A DNA stretch of 64,000 bases, taken from contig MKTL01000006.1 of the NCBI GenBank assembly GCA_001897605.1, positions 39,780-103,779 on the forward strand, given 5' to 3'. The notes beneath the pieces are model-generated. The model had not been told where the DNA came from. It saw nothing but the letters and a program-made list of their open reading frames with translations, and ran no database searches. Positions 36,734 to 44,843 of the stretch are shown here, one piece after another (within the stretch, counting starts at the first letter, position 1; the number at the start of each line of letters is the position of its first letter). The translations under genes and the position numbers were made by a program. Source of the stretch: Clostridiales bacterium 38-18. GTDB lineage: Bacteria; Bacillota; Clostridia; Peptostreptococcales; Acidaminobacteraceae.

Positions 36734-37918
36734 ATGTTTAAAATTAATGAAAGAATTTCATGGGTAGGTAAAATTGATTGGGAGCTTAAAAAATTTCACG
36801 GGGAAGAGTATTCGACACATCGTGGCTCTTCATATAACTCATATCTAATTCGAGATGAAAAGGTTGCGTTAATCGACACCGTTTGGCAACCATTTGACGC
36901 TGAGTTTGTCAAACGTTTAAAAGAAGTCATCGACCTAAATGAGATCGACTACATCATCGCCAACCATGCAGAGATTGACCACAGCGGTGGGTTGCCAGAG
37001 CTGATGAAGGAGATTCCAAACACACCGATTTACTGTACTGCAAATGGTGTGAAGTCATTAAAAGGGCATTATCATCAGGATTGGAACTTCAATGTCGTTA
37101 AAACAGGTGACACATTGGATTTAGGGGAAGGAAAGCTCGTCTTTATCGAAGCGCCGATGCTACACTGGCCAGATAGCATGTTTGAATATTATACAAAGGA
37201 TGCGATTTTGTTCTCCAATGATGCTTTTGGACAGCACTATGCATCAGAGCTGATGTACAACGACCTTGTGGATCAAGCGGAGCTCTATCAAGAAGCGATT
37301 AAGTATTATGCAAACATACTGACACCATTTAGTGCGTTGGTTGGAAAGAAAATAGAAGAGGTACTTGGCTTTAATCTACCAGTCAACATGATCTGTCCTT
37401 CACATGGTGTGATTTGGAGAGACAATCCAGTCCAAATCGTACAGCAATACGTCACATGGGCAAACAGCTATAAAGAGCATCAGGTGACCCTGATCTACGA
37501 TACCATGTGGGATGCGACCAAGCATATGGCTGAGGCCATAGCAGAGGGGATTAAGTCGGTTGATCCAACTCTGAACATCAAGCTGTTTAACGTTTCAAAA
37601 ATAGATAAAAACGACGTCATCTCAGAGGTGTTTAAAGCGAAGCTCGTGGTGGCAGGGTCATCGACCATCAATAAAGGGATTCTTTCAGGCATGGCGTCTA
37701 TCCTAGAAATTATGAAGGGGCTGAGATTCAAAGGTAAAAAAGCAGCTGGATTTGGGAGCTATGGCTGGAGTGGGGAATCGCCTAAGCTGATGACGGAAGC
37801 ACTTAAAGAATGTGGCTTTGAAGTGAGCGCAGATGGACTTGGCGTTTTATGGCAGCCTGATGATGCTGCACTTAAAACTTGCTTTGATTACGGTGTTGAA
37901 TTAGCAAAAACACTTTAA
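36734..37918 (+). CDS. A-type flavodiiron protein (NO/O2 reductase)
   Basis: This 394-residue protein reduces NO or O2 in the cytoplasm of anaerobes. The N-terminal metallo-beta-lactamase-like domain (1-250) has the di-iron ligands H78-x-E80-x-D82-H83 in NHAEIDHSGG, the MLHWPDS histidine and the CPSHG histidine. The C-terminal flavodoxin domain (about 252-394) binds FMN (LIYDTMWDATKHMA loop). There is no rubredoxin or reductase extension, so it is the class A form and needs a separate electron donor. The start is supported by GAGGAG. Confidence 0.95.
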   Translation: MFKINERISWVGKIDWELKKFHGEEYSTHRGSSYNSYLIRDEKVALIDTVWQPFDAEFVKRLKEVIDLNEIDYIIANHAEIDHSGGLPELMKEIPNTPIYCTANGVKSLKGHYHQDWNFNVVKTGDTLDLGEGKLVFIEAPMLHWPDSMFEYYTKDAILFSNDAFGQHYASELMYNDLVDQAELYQEAIKYYANILTPFSALVGKKIEEVLGFNLPVNMICPSHGVIWRDNPVQIVQQYVTWANSYKEHQVTLIYDTMWDATKHMAEAIAEGIKSVDPTLNIKLFNVSKIDKNDVISEVFKAKLVVAGSSTINKGILSGMASILEIMKGLRFKGKKAAGFGSYGWSGESPKLMTEALKECGFEVSADGLGVLWQPDDAALKTCFDYGVELAKTL

Positions 37919-37986
37919 TAATAAAGTTAGAAAAACGTAAGTCTTAGAGAACAATTTATTTTATGAGAAAAACTAAAGGTCCTAAA

Positions 37987-38038
37987 TTGACACACAAATA
38001 GGTGTCTGTTATCCTACTAAAAAGGAGCAGACACCTAT
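37987..38038 (+). promoter_or_regulatory. Promoter with 11-bp inverted repeat around -10 and start codon
   Basis: A perfect TTGACA at 37987-37992 and a 17-base-spaced TATCCT at 38010-38015 form a likely promoter. The perfect 11-bp repeat ATAGGTGTCTG (37998-38008) and its complement (38028-38038, ending in the start codon) bracket the -10 box and the AAAGGAG ribosome binding site. As DNA this would be an operator. As RNA, if transcription starts upstream, the hairpin with inner TCCT/AGGA pairing would hide the ribosome binding site. Confidence 0.65.
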
Positions 38039-38663
38039 GATTTTGAAGATAACTGAGCCTAGTGGCTTTGAAACGATATTACCGAACATTTTAGCTGAGA
38101 TTGAACGGTATGTGGCTGATAATCGGTCAACCGATCAACTGAAAAATCAATCGATACGCATCGCCATCGACGGCAACTGTGGCAGTGGTAAGACGACTCT
38201 TGCTGGGCTGTTAGCGGAAAGGCTAGATGCAAACCTTTTTCACATGGATGATTTTTATATCTCATGGAAGGACAAGACACCGGAGCGACTTGCAGAGCCT
38301 GGTGGCAATGTGGATTATGAACGTTTTTATGAGGAAGTGTTACTACCATTAATAAGTGGCAAGCCATTTTCATATCGAAAGTTTAACCCCATAGAACAAG
38401 CGCTAGACGTACCAGAGGCAGTTGTACCAAAGCCGTTTACGATAGTAGAAGGCGCATATGCGCTTCATCCCAAATTAAAATCGGGCTATGACTTTAAGAT
38501 TCTACTTAAAATCACGCCCGACTTACAGGAAAGTCGCATCTTAAAGCGAAATGGCATCGAAAGTCTTAATCGCTTCAAGATGATGTGGATTCCACTTGAA
38601 AATGCTTATTTTGAGGCTTATCCGTTAGATACTGAGGTAGATTTAATCATTGAAGTGTGTTAA
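38037..38663 (+). CDS. Uridine kinase-like P-loop protein
   Basis: This 208-residue nucleoside/phosphoribulokinase-like ATPase has Walker A GNCGSGKT at 46-53, a HMDDFY motif (about 72-77) that marks uridine kinase-type substrate binding, and a Y-E-R-F-Y-E-E segment. The phosphoacceptor is likely a nucleoside or related small molecule. AAAGGAG lies just before the ATG, inside an 11-bp inverted repeat. The gene stands alone. Confidence 0.82.
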   Translation: MILKITEPSGFETILPNILAEIERYVADNRSTDQLKNQSIRIAIDGNCGSGKTTLAGLLAERLDANLFHMDDFYISWKDKTPERLAEPGGNVDYERFYEEVLLPLISGKPFSYRKFNPIEQALDVPEAVVPKPFTIVEGAYALHPKLKSGYDFKILLKITPDLQESRILKRNGIESLNRFKMMWIPLENAYFEAYPLDTEVDLIIEVC

Positions 38664-38788
38664 ACACTTTAAAGTTAGTTCGAAAGTGCTTCAATCGCCG
38701 TTTTTACCTCAGAAAATGAAAGTCCGTTTTGTACGCAATAGTCCTTAACGAGCTGATTGGTCGGTGGCATATTTGCCCCTAAGATCGC

Positions 38789-39541
38789 CTAGATTTGGGC
38801 TTTTTCTATGCCTGCATCAAGAAGCTGTTGGAAGGTGGTAGTTCCTTTGATCAGCGGTTCTTTATGTTCTGTGGTTGTTTCTGTAGTTACTTCTGTTTTT
38901 GGTTCTGTCTTTGGAGCAGTGGTTGCTTCTTGAGCGGTACTGGTCGTTGTGCTTGTCGAGTTGTTTGTTGTGTTATTTGTTTCTGTACTTTCTGCATCGG
39001 GTTCTTTTGATTCATTTGTAGCCAGAGCTGAGTCCTTATCACTTTCGGAATCTTCTGAAATCGTTACGATGACGCTATGTGCGTTAAGATAATCTATGGT
39101 CTCTTGTGACCATGATCTATCTAAAGACAAAAGCAGTTCAACGGCTTGTGTCGGTAGGTACGTGTCTGTAAGCACCATAGGTAAGTCGTTATAGAGTGCA
39201 ACGAAGACCTGAACCGATTCATTTCCAACCTCTATATCTTCGGCTACTATACTGTAGAGCGATTCTAAATCTTTGGTTTTAAAGGTGTCCGGATTGGTGT
39301 CAAGTGGTAGATTAAATGCCTTAATTAACACTTCAGTAGGAATATCGAAAAGCGTTGAAACCTCACCTAAAGTATATGACCCTCGTATGTCCTCAGGGTT
39401 GTATTCGCCTTCTGCTGAGCCTGTTGTATAACGTGCAGGCGTCTTAGTATTTTCTGTCGTCCATGCACCTACGATCATGGTTAAAAAGATACCACCGAAA
39501 ATAATGCCAAGTGTTAGCAATGCCAATGTTTTCTGTTTCAT
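38789..39541 (-). CDS. Membrane-anchored partner of the NapH-like ferredoxin, ended by in-frame amber
   Basis: This 250-residue protein has an N-terminal membrane helix (about 5-27) and an extracytoplasmic part. A domain with PEDIRGSYTLGEVSTLF-type sequence (about 50-90) is repeated weakly near the middle. A Thr/Ser/Glu-rich linker (about 170-230) follows, then a short helix G-T-T-T-F-Q-Q-L-L-D-A-G-I. The frame stops at a TAG but continues in frame for 37 further sensible codons (PPTNQLVKDYC, LSFSEVK) to a TAA at 38675. The domain is familiar from proteins adjacent to membrane 4Fe-4S proteins, as here. Whether the amber is a mutation, readthrough site or sequence error is open. Confidence 0.75.
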   Translation of the reverse strand: MKQKTLALLTLGIIFGGIFLTMIVGAWTTENTKTPARYTTGSAEGEYNPEDIRGSYTLGEVSTLFDIPTEVLIKAFNLPLDTNPDTFKTKDLESLYSIVAEDIEVGNESVQVFVALYNDLPMVLTDTYLPTQAVELLLSLDRSWSQETIDYLNAHSVIVTISEDSESDKDSALATNESKEPDAESTETNNTTNNSTSTTTSTAQEATTAPKTEPKTEVTTETTTEHKEPLIKGTTTFQQLLDAGIEKAQI

Positions 39542-39555
39542 AGAAAGCCTCCTGA

Positions 39556-40440
39556 TTATTGGTTTAAGTTAGCGCTCACTGGCTTTTTAATGTTCAGTGG
39601 CTCTAGAGTTAAAGTGACAGTTTCAGGAACAGGACAGCTTTCTTCTGATGTACACGCCATGCAGCTGATACATTGTAGATCCGTTACAGTGGTTTTGTTA
39701 GCCACATCGATGTTCATTGGACAAACTGTGGTACATTTGTTACAAGATACACAAGTCGCTTCGACGCGTTTGATTTTAAAGATTCTTACCTTATTGGATA
39801 GGCCTAAAAGAGCGCCGTATGGACACGCATATTTACACCAAGGTCTTTCAACGAAAAGTGAAAGGATGGCTGTAATTCCGAGTACAATCAATGCTTTTAC
39901 CGAAACCTCATCCGACCAGAAGGAGAAAAGTGCGTTATATGGGTCGATATCGGCAAACATCAAGTAGCCTGATTTAGCAGTAACATATACCACGAGGATT
40001 AAAACCACATATCTTAAATACTTAAGCACATCGTGTACTTTCTGAGGGATAAAATGATTGTATCTTTTCTTAAAGAGCGTCTTACCGATTTTTCCAAGGA
40101 ACTCTTGGAAGGAACCTAATGGACAGACAAAGCTACAGAAAACTGGACCAACTAAGATCGCTAGGATAAAGATTAAGATCATCAAAATGGATGATGACAT
40201 ATGAATCTTTTGAATAAAAGTACCTAGAGTTGCTAGGTTATACAGTGTTACGACCCCGCCAAATGGACAGAGTGCATGAAGTGAAGCATCACTCAAAAAA
40301 GGTATCCCAGCACCCGTTTCCACAAGTGTGTGGTTAATGGCTATAAGTCCGATGAGTGCAAAGAAGAAGAACTGCACATAATGTCGGATGGATAGTTTCT
40401 TTTGAAGTGTTTTTGGTTGGTTTTTAAATAGCTTGCTCAT
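39556..40440 (-). CDS. Membrane-bound 4Fe-4S (NapH/NosR-type) protein
   Basis: This 294-residue membrane protein has about five helices, a CSFVCPLGSFQE motif (about 118-130, polyferredoxin type), a WCKYACPYGALLG motif and a C-terminal ferredoxin part with two 4Fe-4S cysteine motifs (C-x2-C-x2-C-x3-CP, then C-x2-C-x2-C-x5-CPV). It belongs to the NapH/NosR/YccM group that moves electrons across or at the membrane. It is co-transcribed with the 38.8 kb gene, 14 bases apart. The redox partner is unknown. Confidence 0.92.
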   Translation of the reverse strand: MSKLFKNQPKTLQKKLSIRHYVQFFFFALIGLIAINHTLVETGAGIPFLSDASLHALCPFGGVVTLYNLATLGTFIQKIHMSSSILMILIFILAILVGPVFCSFVCPLGSFQEFLGKIGKTLFKKRYNHFIPQKVHDVLKYLRYVVLILVVYVTAKSGYLMFADIDPYNALFSFWSDEVSVKALIVLGITAILSLFVERPWCKYACPYGALLGLSNKVRIFKIKRVEATCVSCNKCTTVCPMNIDVANKTTVTDLQCISCMACTSEESCPVPETVTLTLEPLNIKKPVSANLNQ

Positions 40441-40594
40441 ACGCGTAACCCCTTTTTGTTCTCTATGCGTTATCCAAAAAGGTTCGCCTGCCTTAAGGAT
40501 TAAGAGAACTTAAATTTGTCCTTATCATAAATGAGAAATGTGATGAATTTGTGATAGAATAATCATAAAGAGATGAAAAGTTTGGGAGGCGACT

Positions 40595-41212
40595 ATGAAT
40601 ATAGAGAAATTGGAACAGCTTGAAGCTAAATTTTTATCACAATATCCAATGGGATTTGACGATCCAGACCTGATGGTCATCGCAAAAAAGCATAAAGTCG
40701 ATGCAATGAAGGCGTTTGTTCATACGCATTTTGCAAAGGAGAAGTTTGATGATCCAGATGCGATCTCAGATGCCTTTACCAAACTCATCGCCAAGTCCTC
40801 TCTGGTATCTGTATTTGAAAAGGCAAAATACAAGGATGTGGCAAAGCTGTTTAGAGAAGATGAAATCGAAACGCTTTCAAGTGCACTTTATAACATCCTA
40901 CATGGGGATCAAAAAAAAGGGTTTAACCAGTTGGTCCTTCTACTTGCAACCTTTGGCCTTGCTAAGTGGCCGATACTTACGGTTCTTGGACTATACTATA
41001 ACGGTGACTACGAGGTGCTTGTAAAACCGACCACTGTTAAAGCTGTCCTCAGCTATCTGGAAGTCACTGAGTTCAAGTATACGACTAAACCCAACTATGA
41101 GTTTTATGCAAAGTACCGTGATTTGATCAATGATCTTAAGAAGCGTACGGGGAAGTCACTTGCGACGGACAATGGGGCTTATTGTGGGTTTTTGATGATG
41201 ACGATAGAGTAG
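40595..41212 (+). CDS. Hypothetical cytoplasmic protein
   Basis: This 205-residue protein has no signal peptide or membrane helix. The sequence is mostly helical, with a central hydrophobic stretch (L-V-L-L-L-A-T-F-G-L-A-K-W-P-I-L-T) and a charged C-terminus. It resembles a conserved Firmicutes protein of unknown function rather than any family I can name. GGGAGGCG lies before the start. It is divergent from the 4Fe-4S protein gene and convergent with the DUF2202 gene. Confidence 0.7.
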   Translation: MNIEKLEQLEAKFLSQYPMGFDDPDLMVIAKKHKVDAMKAFVHTHFAKEKFDDPDAISDAFTKLIAKSSLVSVFEKAKYKDVAKLFREDEIETLSSALYNILHGDQKKGFNQLVLLLATFGLAKWPILTVLGLYYNGDYEVLVKPTTVKAVLSYLEVTEFKYTTKPNYEFYAKYRDLINDLKKRTGKSLATDNGAYCGFLMMTIE

Positions 41213-41322
41213 GGGTTTAAAGGTAGGTAAGTTTATAGGTGAAAGTAAAAATCAAAAGTGAGTTCAAAAGAAAAAGAAAAAAGTAAATTCAAAAGAGAAG
41301 ATATTTGTTGTATATGAAATTT

Positions 41323-41403
41323 AAAAGCCTAATTATAATAGGACTCCGATTCCGGTTAGTGAACTAAAGGAATCTCCGTCCTAATATAATTAGGCTTTTT
41401 TTA
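41323..41403. terminator. Long bidirectional hairpin terminator
   Basis: A 15-bp outer stem (AAAAGCCTAATTATA and complement) encloses further pairing (AGGAC/GTCCT, GATTCC/GGAATC) to form an imperfect hairpin of about 77 bases, flanked by A-rich and T-rich tracts. It lies between the convergent 40.6 kb gene and the DUF2202 gene. It is longer and more structured than a normal terminator. Confidence 0.8.
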
Positions 41404-41411
41404 CGCTAGAT

Positions 41412-42125
41412 TTACCAACGATTAAAACCTCTTGAACTGGTTCTGCTTGAATTGCCTCTTGATACTTCGTTTGTTGAAAATCTGCTGTTATTTCCTATAG
41501 AGCTACCTTGGTTAAAATTACCTTCACTTCTATCCACTTGTTTTTCAAATGAAGCTAGGTGGTTTTCTGATGCATCTCTTAGAAAGGTGAAAACGGATGC
41601 AACATCAGCAGGTAAGTCTTGTGATAGAAATGCGTTGTACATTGCGATGTTATTGATCTCAGCTGTAACGCCTATTGGGTAAGTTTCATTTAATGTAGCT
41701 GGTAAAACAACATGATCTGCTGCATCGTTTACTGGAACATCGATATCATAAGCTTCGAATAATGGTAATAAGAGGTTAATGTGCGTGTCTTCAGATTTTA
41801 GGATGTTTGTATAGGGTCTCGCTGTATCAAATTCATCGATGATGGCTGCGTATTCTGTTTTTGCTGCGTATTCATCTTGAATTGCATAAGTTAACATTTC
41901 TTCTAATGTATAACTTGAATCTGCTAAAGCTGCTGCTGATCCTGTGAGCGGTGCATCTGTTGCAAAGGTGCTTCCTGAAAGTGAGCTGAAGATTAATGTG
42001 AATGCAATTAGACCAGAAACACCAAATTTTTTAATCTTACTTCCAAAAGTAGCTTTCTTAATCATTTCCATTTTATTAAGTTCCATTTGATTCATTTCTT
42101 TTTCGTTAAATAATATGTTTTTCAT
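41412..42125 (-). CDS. Exported DUF2202 ferritin-like protein
   Basis: This 237-residue protein starts with an unusual ~25-residue charged region ahead of a hydrophobic signal segment (about 35-52, ending near FATDAPL), so it is probably secreted or membrane-anchored. The DUF2202 domain (about 62-200) has the ferritin-like helices with acidic/histidine pairs (Q-D-E-Y-A-A-K-T-E-Y, S-E-D-T-H-I-N-L-L, S-E-N-H-L-A-S-F), which may bind a di-iron centre. The start at 42125 is kept because AGGAGG lies 5 bases upstream. The role is unknown; metal or redox is an inference. Confidence 0.85.
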   Translation of the reverse strand: MKNILFNEKEMNQMELNKMEMIKKATFGSKIKKFGVSGLIAFTLIFSSLSGSTFATDAPLTGSAAALADSSYTLEEMLTYAIQDEYAAKTEYAAIIDEFDTARPYTNILKSEDTHINLLLPLFEAYDIDVPVNDAADHVVLPATLNETYPIGVTAEINNIAMYNAFLSQDLPADVASVFTFLRDASENHLASFEKQVDRSEGNFNQGSSIGNNSRFSTNEVSRGNSSRTSSRGFNRW

Positions 42126-42260
42126 AACTTCCTCCTTATGGGTTTTATATAGTGGAGACCTTTTGTCTCTTACAAGCTTGGCTTGCTGTTATGGTCTTAT
42201 ATTAATCTGCAAATGTGATGGAAGTTTGATGGACAAATGGAAAAAGTAAGAAAAAATATA

Positions 42261-42289
42261 TCGAAATCGTAATATTGTTGTGCTATAAT
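42261..42289 (+). promoter_or_regulatory. Extended -10 promoter of the STAS-PRTase-HD-ThyX operon
   Basis: TGC-TATAAT at 42281-42289 is a perfect extended -10, and TCGAAA (42261-42266, 17-base spacer) is a weak -35. Transcription would begin near 42296, leaving a leader of about 230 bases before the first gene. Confidence 0.75.
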
Positions 42290-42295
42290 ACAATT

Positions 42296-42525
42296 AATTT
42301 AATATTGGTAAAATAGTACCAATTATGGTGAGGACAGGGATACATATCATACAGAAGGGTCATAAGACCACCCACACCATAGCATAGGGGGGACTTATGC
42401 AACATACATATTACCAAGGCGAGAGTATGCCAAATTTATACATAATTTATAGCTCTTATTCAGATGATGGATAAGGGCTATTAGTGTTTATTGAAGTAAA
42501 ATATTAGGAGTTTGAGGAGGATTAA
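42296..42525 (+). ncRNA. Structured leader RNA upstream of the accessory operon
   Basis: The predicted 5' leader has several hairpins: ATTGGTA / TACCAAT (42304-42310 / 42317-42323); TATGGTG / CACCATA (42324-42330 / 42375-42381) enclosing GGTC-ATAA-GACC; GCATA / TATGC (42382-42386 / 42396-42400) with a G6 loop that could pair with CCACCC at 42368-42373; and an 11-bp stem with one GU pair at 42449-42481. No known riboswitch consensus was recognised. It may regulate the operon in cis or be a functional RNA of the system. The remaining part of this 400-base gap (42126-42260) shows nothing else. Confidence 0.55.
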
Positions 42526-43632
42526 ATGAATAGGACAATTTCTTTACCTGAGCAATTCACACTAGATTATTTTTATTCATCTTTACTTGAAGAAACAAAT
42601 GCTTTTATGAAAAATGAAAAAGTAGTAATGGATTTTTCTAGAGTCATTTATTTAGAACCATCGGTTATATCTAATTTAATTGTTTTGGGAAGCCAATTTA
42701 AAAATTCATATGGAGCAACAATTAAAATTCAATTTGCTAACAACGAATCAAATGGAAAAGTGAAAAAGTATCTTTCAGTTATGAATTTTTTTGATTTAAC
42801 TGATACAAAAAAGAATGGATATAGATGTTTCGAATATGATAATAGTGCATATCAAGGTTATGTGGATAATGATAGCTTTAACTATGAAACTAGTAAAACA
42901 CTTTCAACAGATAATTTGGAATATTTAAATATCTTCAATCAAACTTTTTTTGCAACTAAATTTCCTGAATATAACTTAATTCCTATAAGAGATGGTTATT
43001 TAAGTGTACCTGTTAAAATGAATGTATTGTCCCTGATAACAAATAGTTGTTATACAAATGTAAGTGAACATACAAATTCGTTCGGTATAATGACAGTACA
43101 TAGAAATTGGAATGAGAAAGTAAGTTATTTTTCAATTAGTGATTCGGGAACTGGGTTCAAAGAATCACTAAATAATAAAAATGGGATAGATAAAAAAACA
43201 AATAAAAGTGTATCTTATTCAACGATAGAAAATGAAATTGATGCCATTGTTGAAGCCATGTATTTTCGACATGAAGAAAAATATCATGGATTATCAAGAA
43301 TGATTTTAAAAGTACTTGAAGTTTTTCACTTAAATACCTTAGAAAATGAACCGTATACAAAGCAAAATGATATATTTTTTGATTTTCCAATAATTTTGAT
43401 TCATTCAAATAATTACTTAATAAAAATATATGGAGATATGTACAAATATTTTAATTTTTATCATTACGAAGATAAGGGTGATAAAAGTTTAGAGTTTAAT
43501 AGTAAATATTATAAGTCTATGTTTAAAAATTATTTGAATGATAATAAGGATCGATGTATTACAAAGACGCTAGACTTTAATGGTGTCCATATTGCCATTA
43601 AAATGCCATTTAGTAAAAAAAATAATAAATAA
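42526..43632 (+). CDS. STAS-like plus GHKL ATPase protein, first gene of accessory operon
   Basis: This 368-residue cytoplasmic protein has an N-terminal STAS-like region (about 1-95: V-V-M-D-F-S-R-V-I-Y-L-E-P-S-V-I-S-N-L fits the STAS strand-helix) and a GHKL/histidine-kinase-type ATPase domain (about 165-330). In the ATPase part the N-box reads T-N-S-C-Y-T-N-V-S-E-H and the G1 box DSGTGF is intact at about residues 205-210; a G2-like GLSR follows. No phosphoacceptor histidine domain is seen. The two domains are the partner pair used in anti-sigma/anti-anti-sigma switching, here in one chain. It is visibly AT-richer than its chromosomal neighbours and has TTTGAGGAGG before its start. Confidence 0.75.
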   Translation: MNRTISLPEQFTLDYFYSSLLEETNAFMKNEKVVMDFSRVIYLEPSVISNLIVLGSQFKNSYGATIKIQFANNESNGKVKKYLSVMNFFDLTDTKKNGYRCFEYDNSAYQGYVDNDSFNYETSKTLSTDNLEYLNIFNQTFFATKFPEYNLIPIRDGYLSVPVKMNVLSLITNSCYTNVSEHTNSFGIMTVHRNWNEKVSYFSISDSGTGFKESLNNKNGIDKKTNKSVSYSTIENEIDAIVEAMYFRHEEKYHGLSRMILKVLEVFHLNTLENEPYTKQNDIFFDFPIILIHSNNYLIKIYGDMYKYFNFYHYEDKGDKSLEFNSKYYKSMFKNYLNDNKDRCITKTLDFNGVHIAIKMPFSKKNNK

Positions 43633-43645
43633 TTTGGAGTGTAAA

Positions 43646-44839
43646 ATGGGAAAAATTAGTTATAATATTTTGTCTTTTAATTATGTTAAGTTTCTACTAT
43701 CTGTAAAAAGTAACATAATTAGTAATAAATCAAATATAAATAAATCTGAAAAAATAAATTATAACGAACAAAGATTTAAAAATAGTAATTTTGGAAATAT
43801 TTATATTGGAAAAGATTTTTATAATTACGCTTTTGGCGATAATTCCTTAAATACAATATTTGACATTAGTAATAATTTTGATTTTAACAACGATTACTAT
43901 GTTATAGATTTTAAATATATAACAGGTTGTGAAGATCGAACAATAATTAATTTTCTTGATGATAATAGAGACATAATCTTTCTTAATTTAAGAGAAATGG
44001 ACGGAGTATTTTTGAATCAAATATGTACAAAACTACTTTCAGAGAATCAGAATTACAAACTTTATGATATTAATGGCAATGAAGTAAATTATTTTACCCA
44101 AACGACAGATAATAATAATTTAATATCTGATGGAAATATCAAAAATATTGTAGAAGATGAAACTTTGAGCATTGAATTTACTAATGATATTGATTCATTA
44201 GTTATAGTAAGTGACATAAGTAAAACTATTACTTATACTGATATAGAATATATTCGTGATTTGATTCCAAAGTTTCTTTTAGAAAAAAACGAAGAAATAA
44301 TTAAAGATTTAGTTATTGTTGACGAGTGGTATTATGTAGACTCTTCGAGTATCTGGGTCAAACCTTATGTAGATATTAAGAATATATTTTCTAAAATTGA
44401 TATATATATTTTTCTTATTTATGAGTTAGTTGAAAAAATATATGATTTTATTCTTATAGAAAAAGTAAGTAAATTAAAATTAATTGCGACTAGCCAACAA
44501 GGTGCACTAATTACAGATTTAGTTTCAAAAATTCTAGATATTGATATGTTATTTTTTAATACTGTTGGTCCGAAGTTTGGTATTTCACAAGAAAATGACT
44601 ATCTTAAAGAACTTAGTAATTATAATTTTATATCAATTTCAGATTTTATATGTTTAGGCACAGAGCTGAAAATTTTGAATGCTATACTTCTATTAACGAA
44701 CTCAAATTTGATTAAATCATTCACTTTTTCTAGTGCATTAGATTTAAATGAAGGCAAAATATCAAAAAAAATATCGAGCGTAATAGATGTTAAAGAGACT
44801 ACAATCAAATATCAAATAAGTCTAATTAAAGGAGAATAA
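43646..44839 (+). CDS. Phosphoribosyltransferase-like protein, second gene of accessory operon
   Basis: This protein has about 397 residues. The N-terminal half (about 60-130) again contains a STAS-like strand-helix pattern (Y-V-I-D-F-K-Y-I-T-G…I-I-F-L-N-L-R). The C-terminal third has the phosphoribosyltransferase fold: L-I-A-T-S-Q-Q-G-A-L-I-T-D-L (first loop) and I-S-I-S-D-F-I-C-L-G-T-E-L (PRPP-loop position). In the PRPP motif the usual acidic pair is reduced to one aspartate and the T-T/T-G element reads L-G, so catalysis may be altered or lost. The ATG at 43646 follows TTGGAGTG; a start inside the upstream gene is less likely. Confidence 0.7.
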   Translation: MGKISYNILSFNYVKFLLSVKSNIISNKSNINKSEKINYNEQRFKNSNFGNIYIGKDFYNYAFGDNSLNTIFDISNNFDFNNDYYVIDFKYITGCEDRTIINFLDDNRDIIFLNLREMDGVFLNQICTKLLSENQNYKLYDINGNEVNYFTQTTDNNNLISDGNIKNIVEDETLSIEFTNDIDSLVIVSDISKTITYTDIEYIRDLIPKFLLEKNEEIIKDLVIVDEWYYVDSSSIWVKPYVDIKNIFSKIDIYIFLIYELVEKIYDFILIEKVSKLKLIATSQQGALITDLVSKILDIDMLFFNTVGPKFGISQENDYLKELSNYNFISISDFICLGTELKILNAILLLTNSNLIKSFTFSSALDLNEGKISKKISSVIDVKETTIKYQISLIKGE

Positions 44840-44843
44840 TAAT

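Noticed and set aside
42296-42525. Known riboswitch (ykkC/PRPP, THF, purine, c-di-GMP) in the operon leader
   Set aside because: None of the conserved core motifs I remember for these classes fits the sequence, so only an unassigned structured leader is reported.
42296-42525. Retron-type ncRNA
   Set aside because: No reverse transcriptase gene is present in the operon or window.
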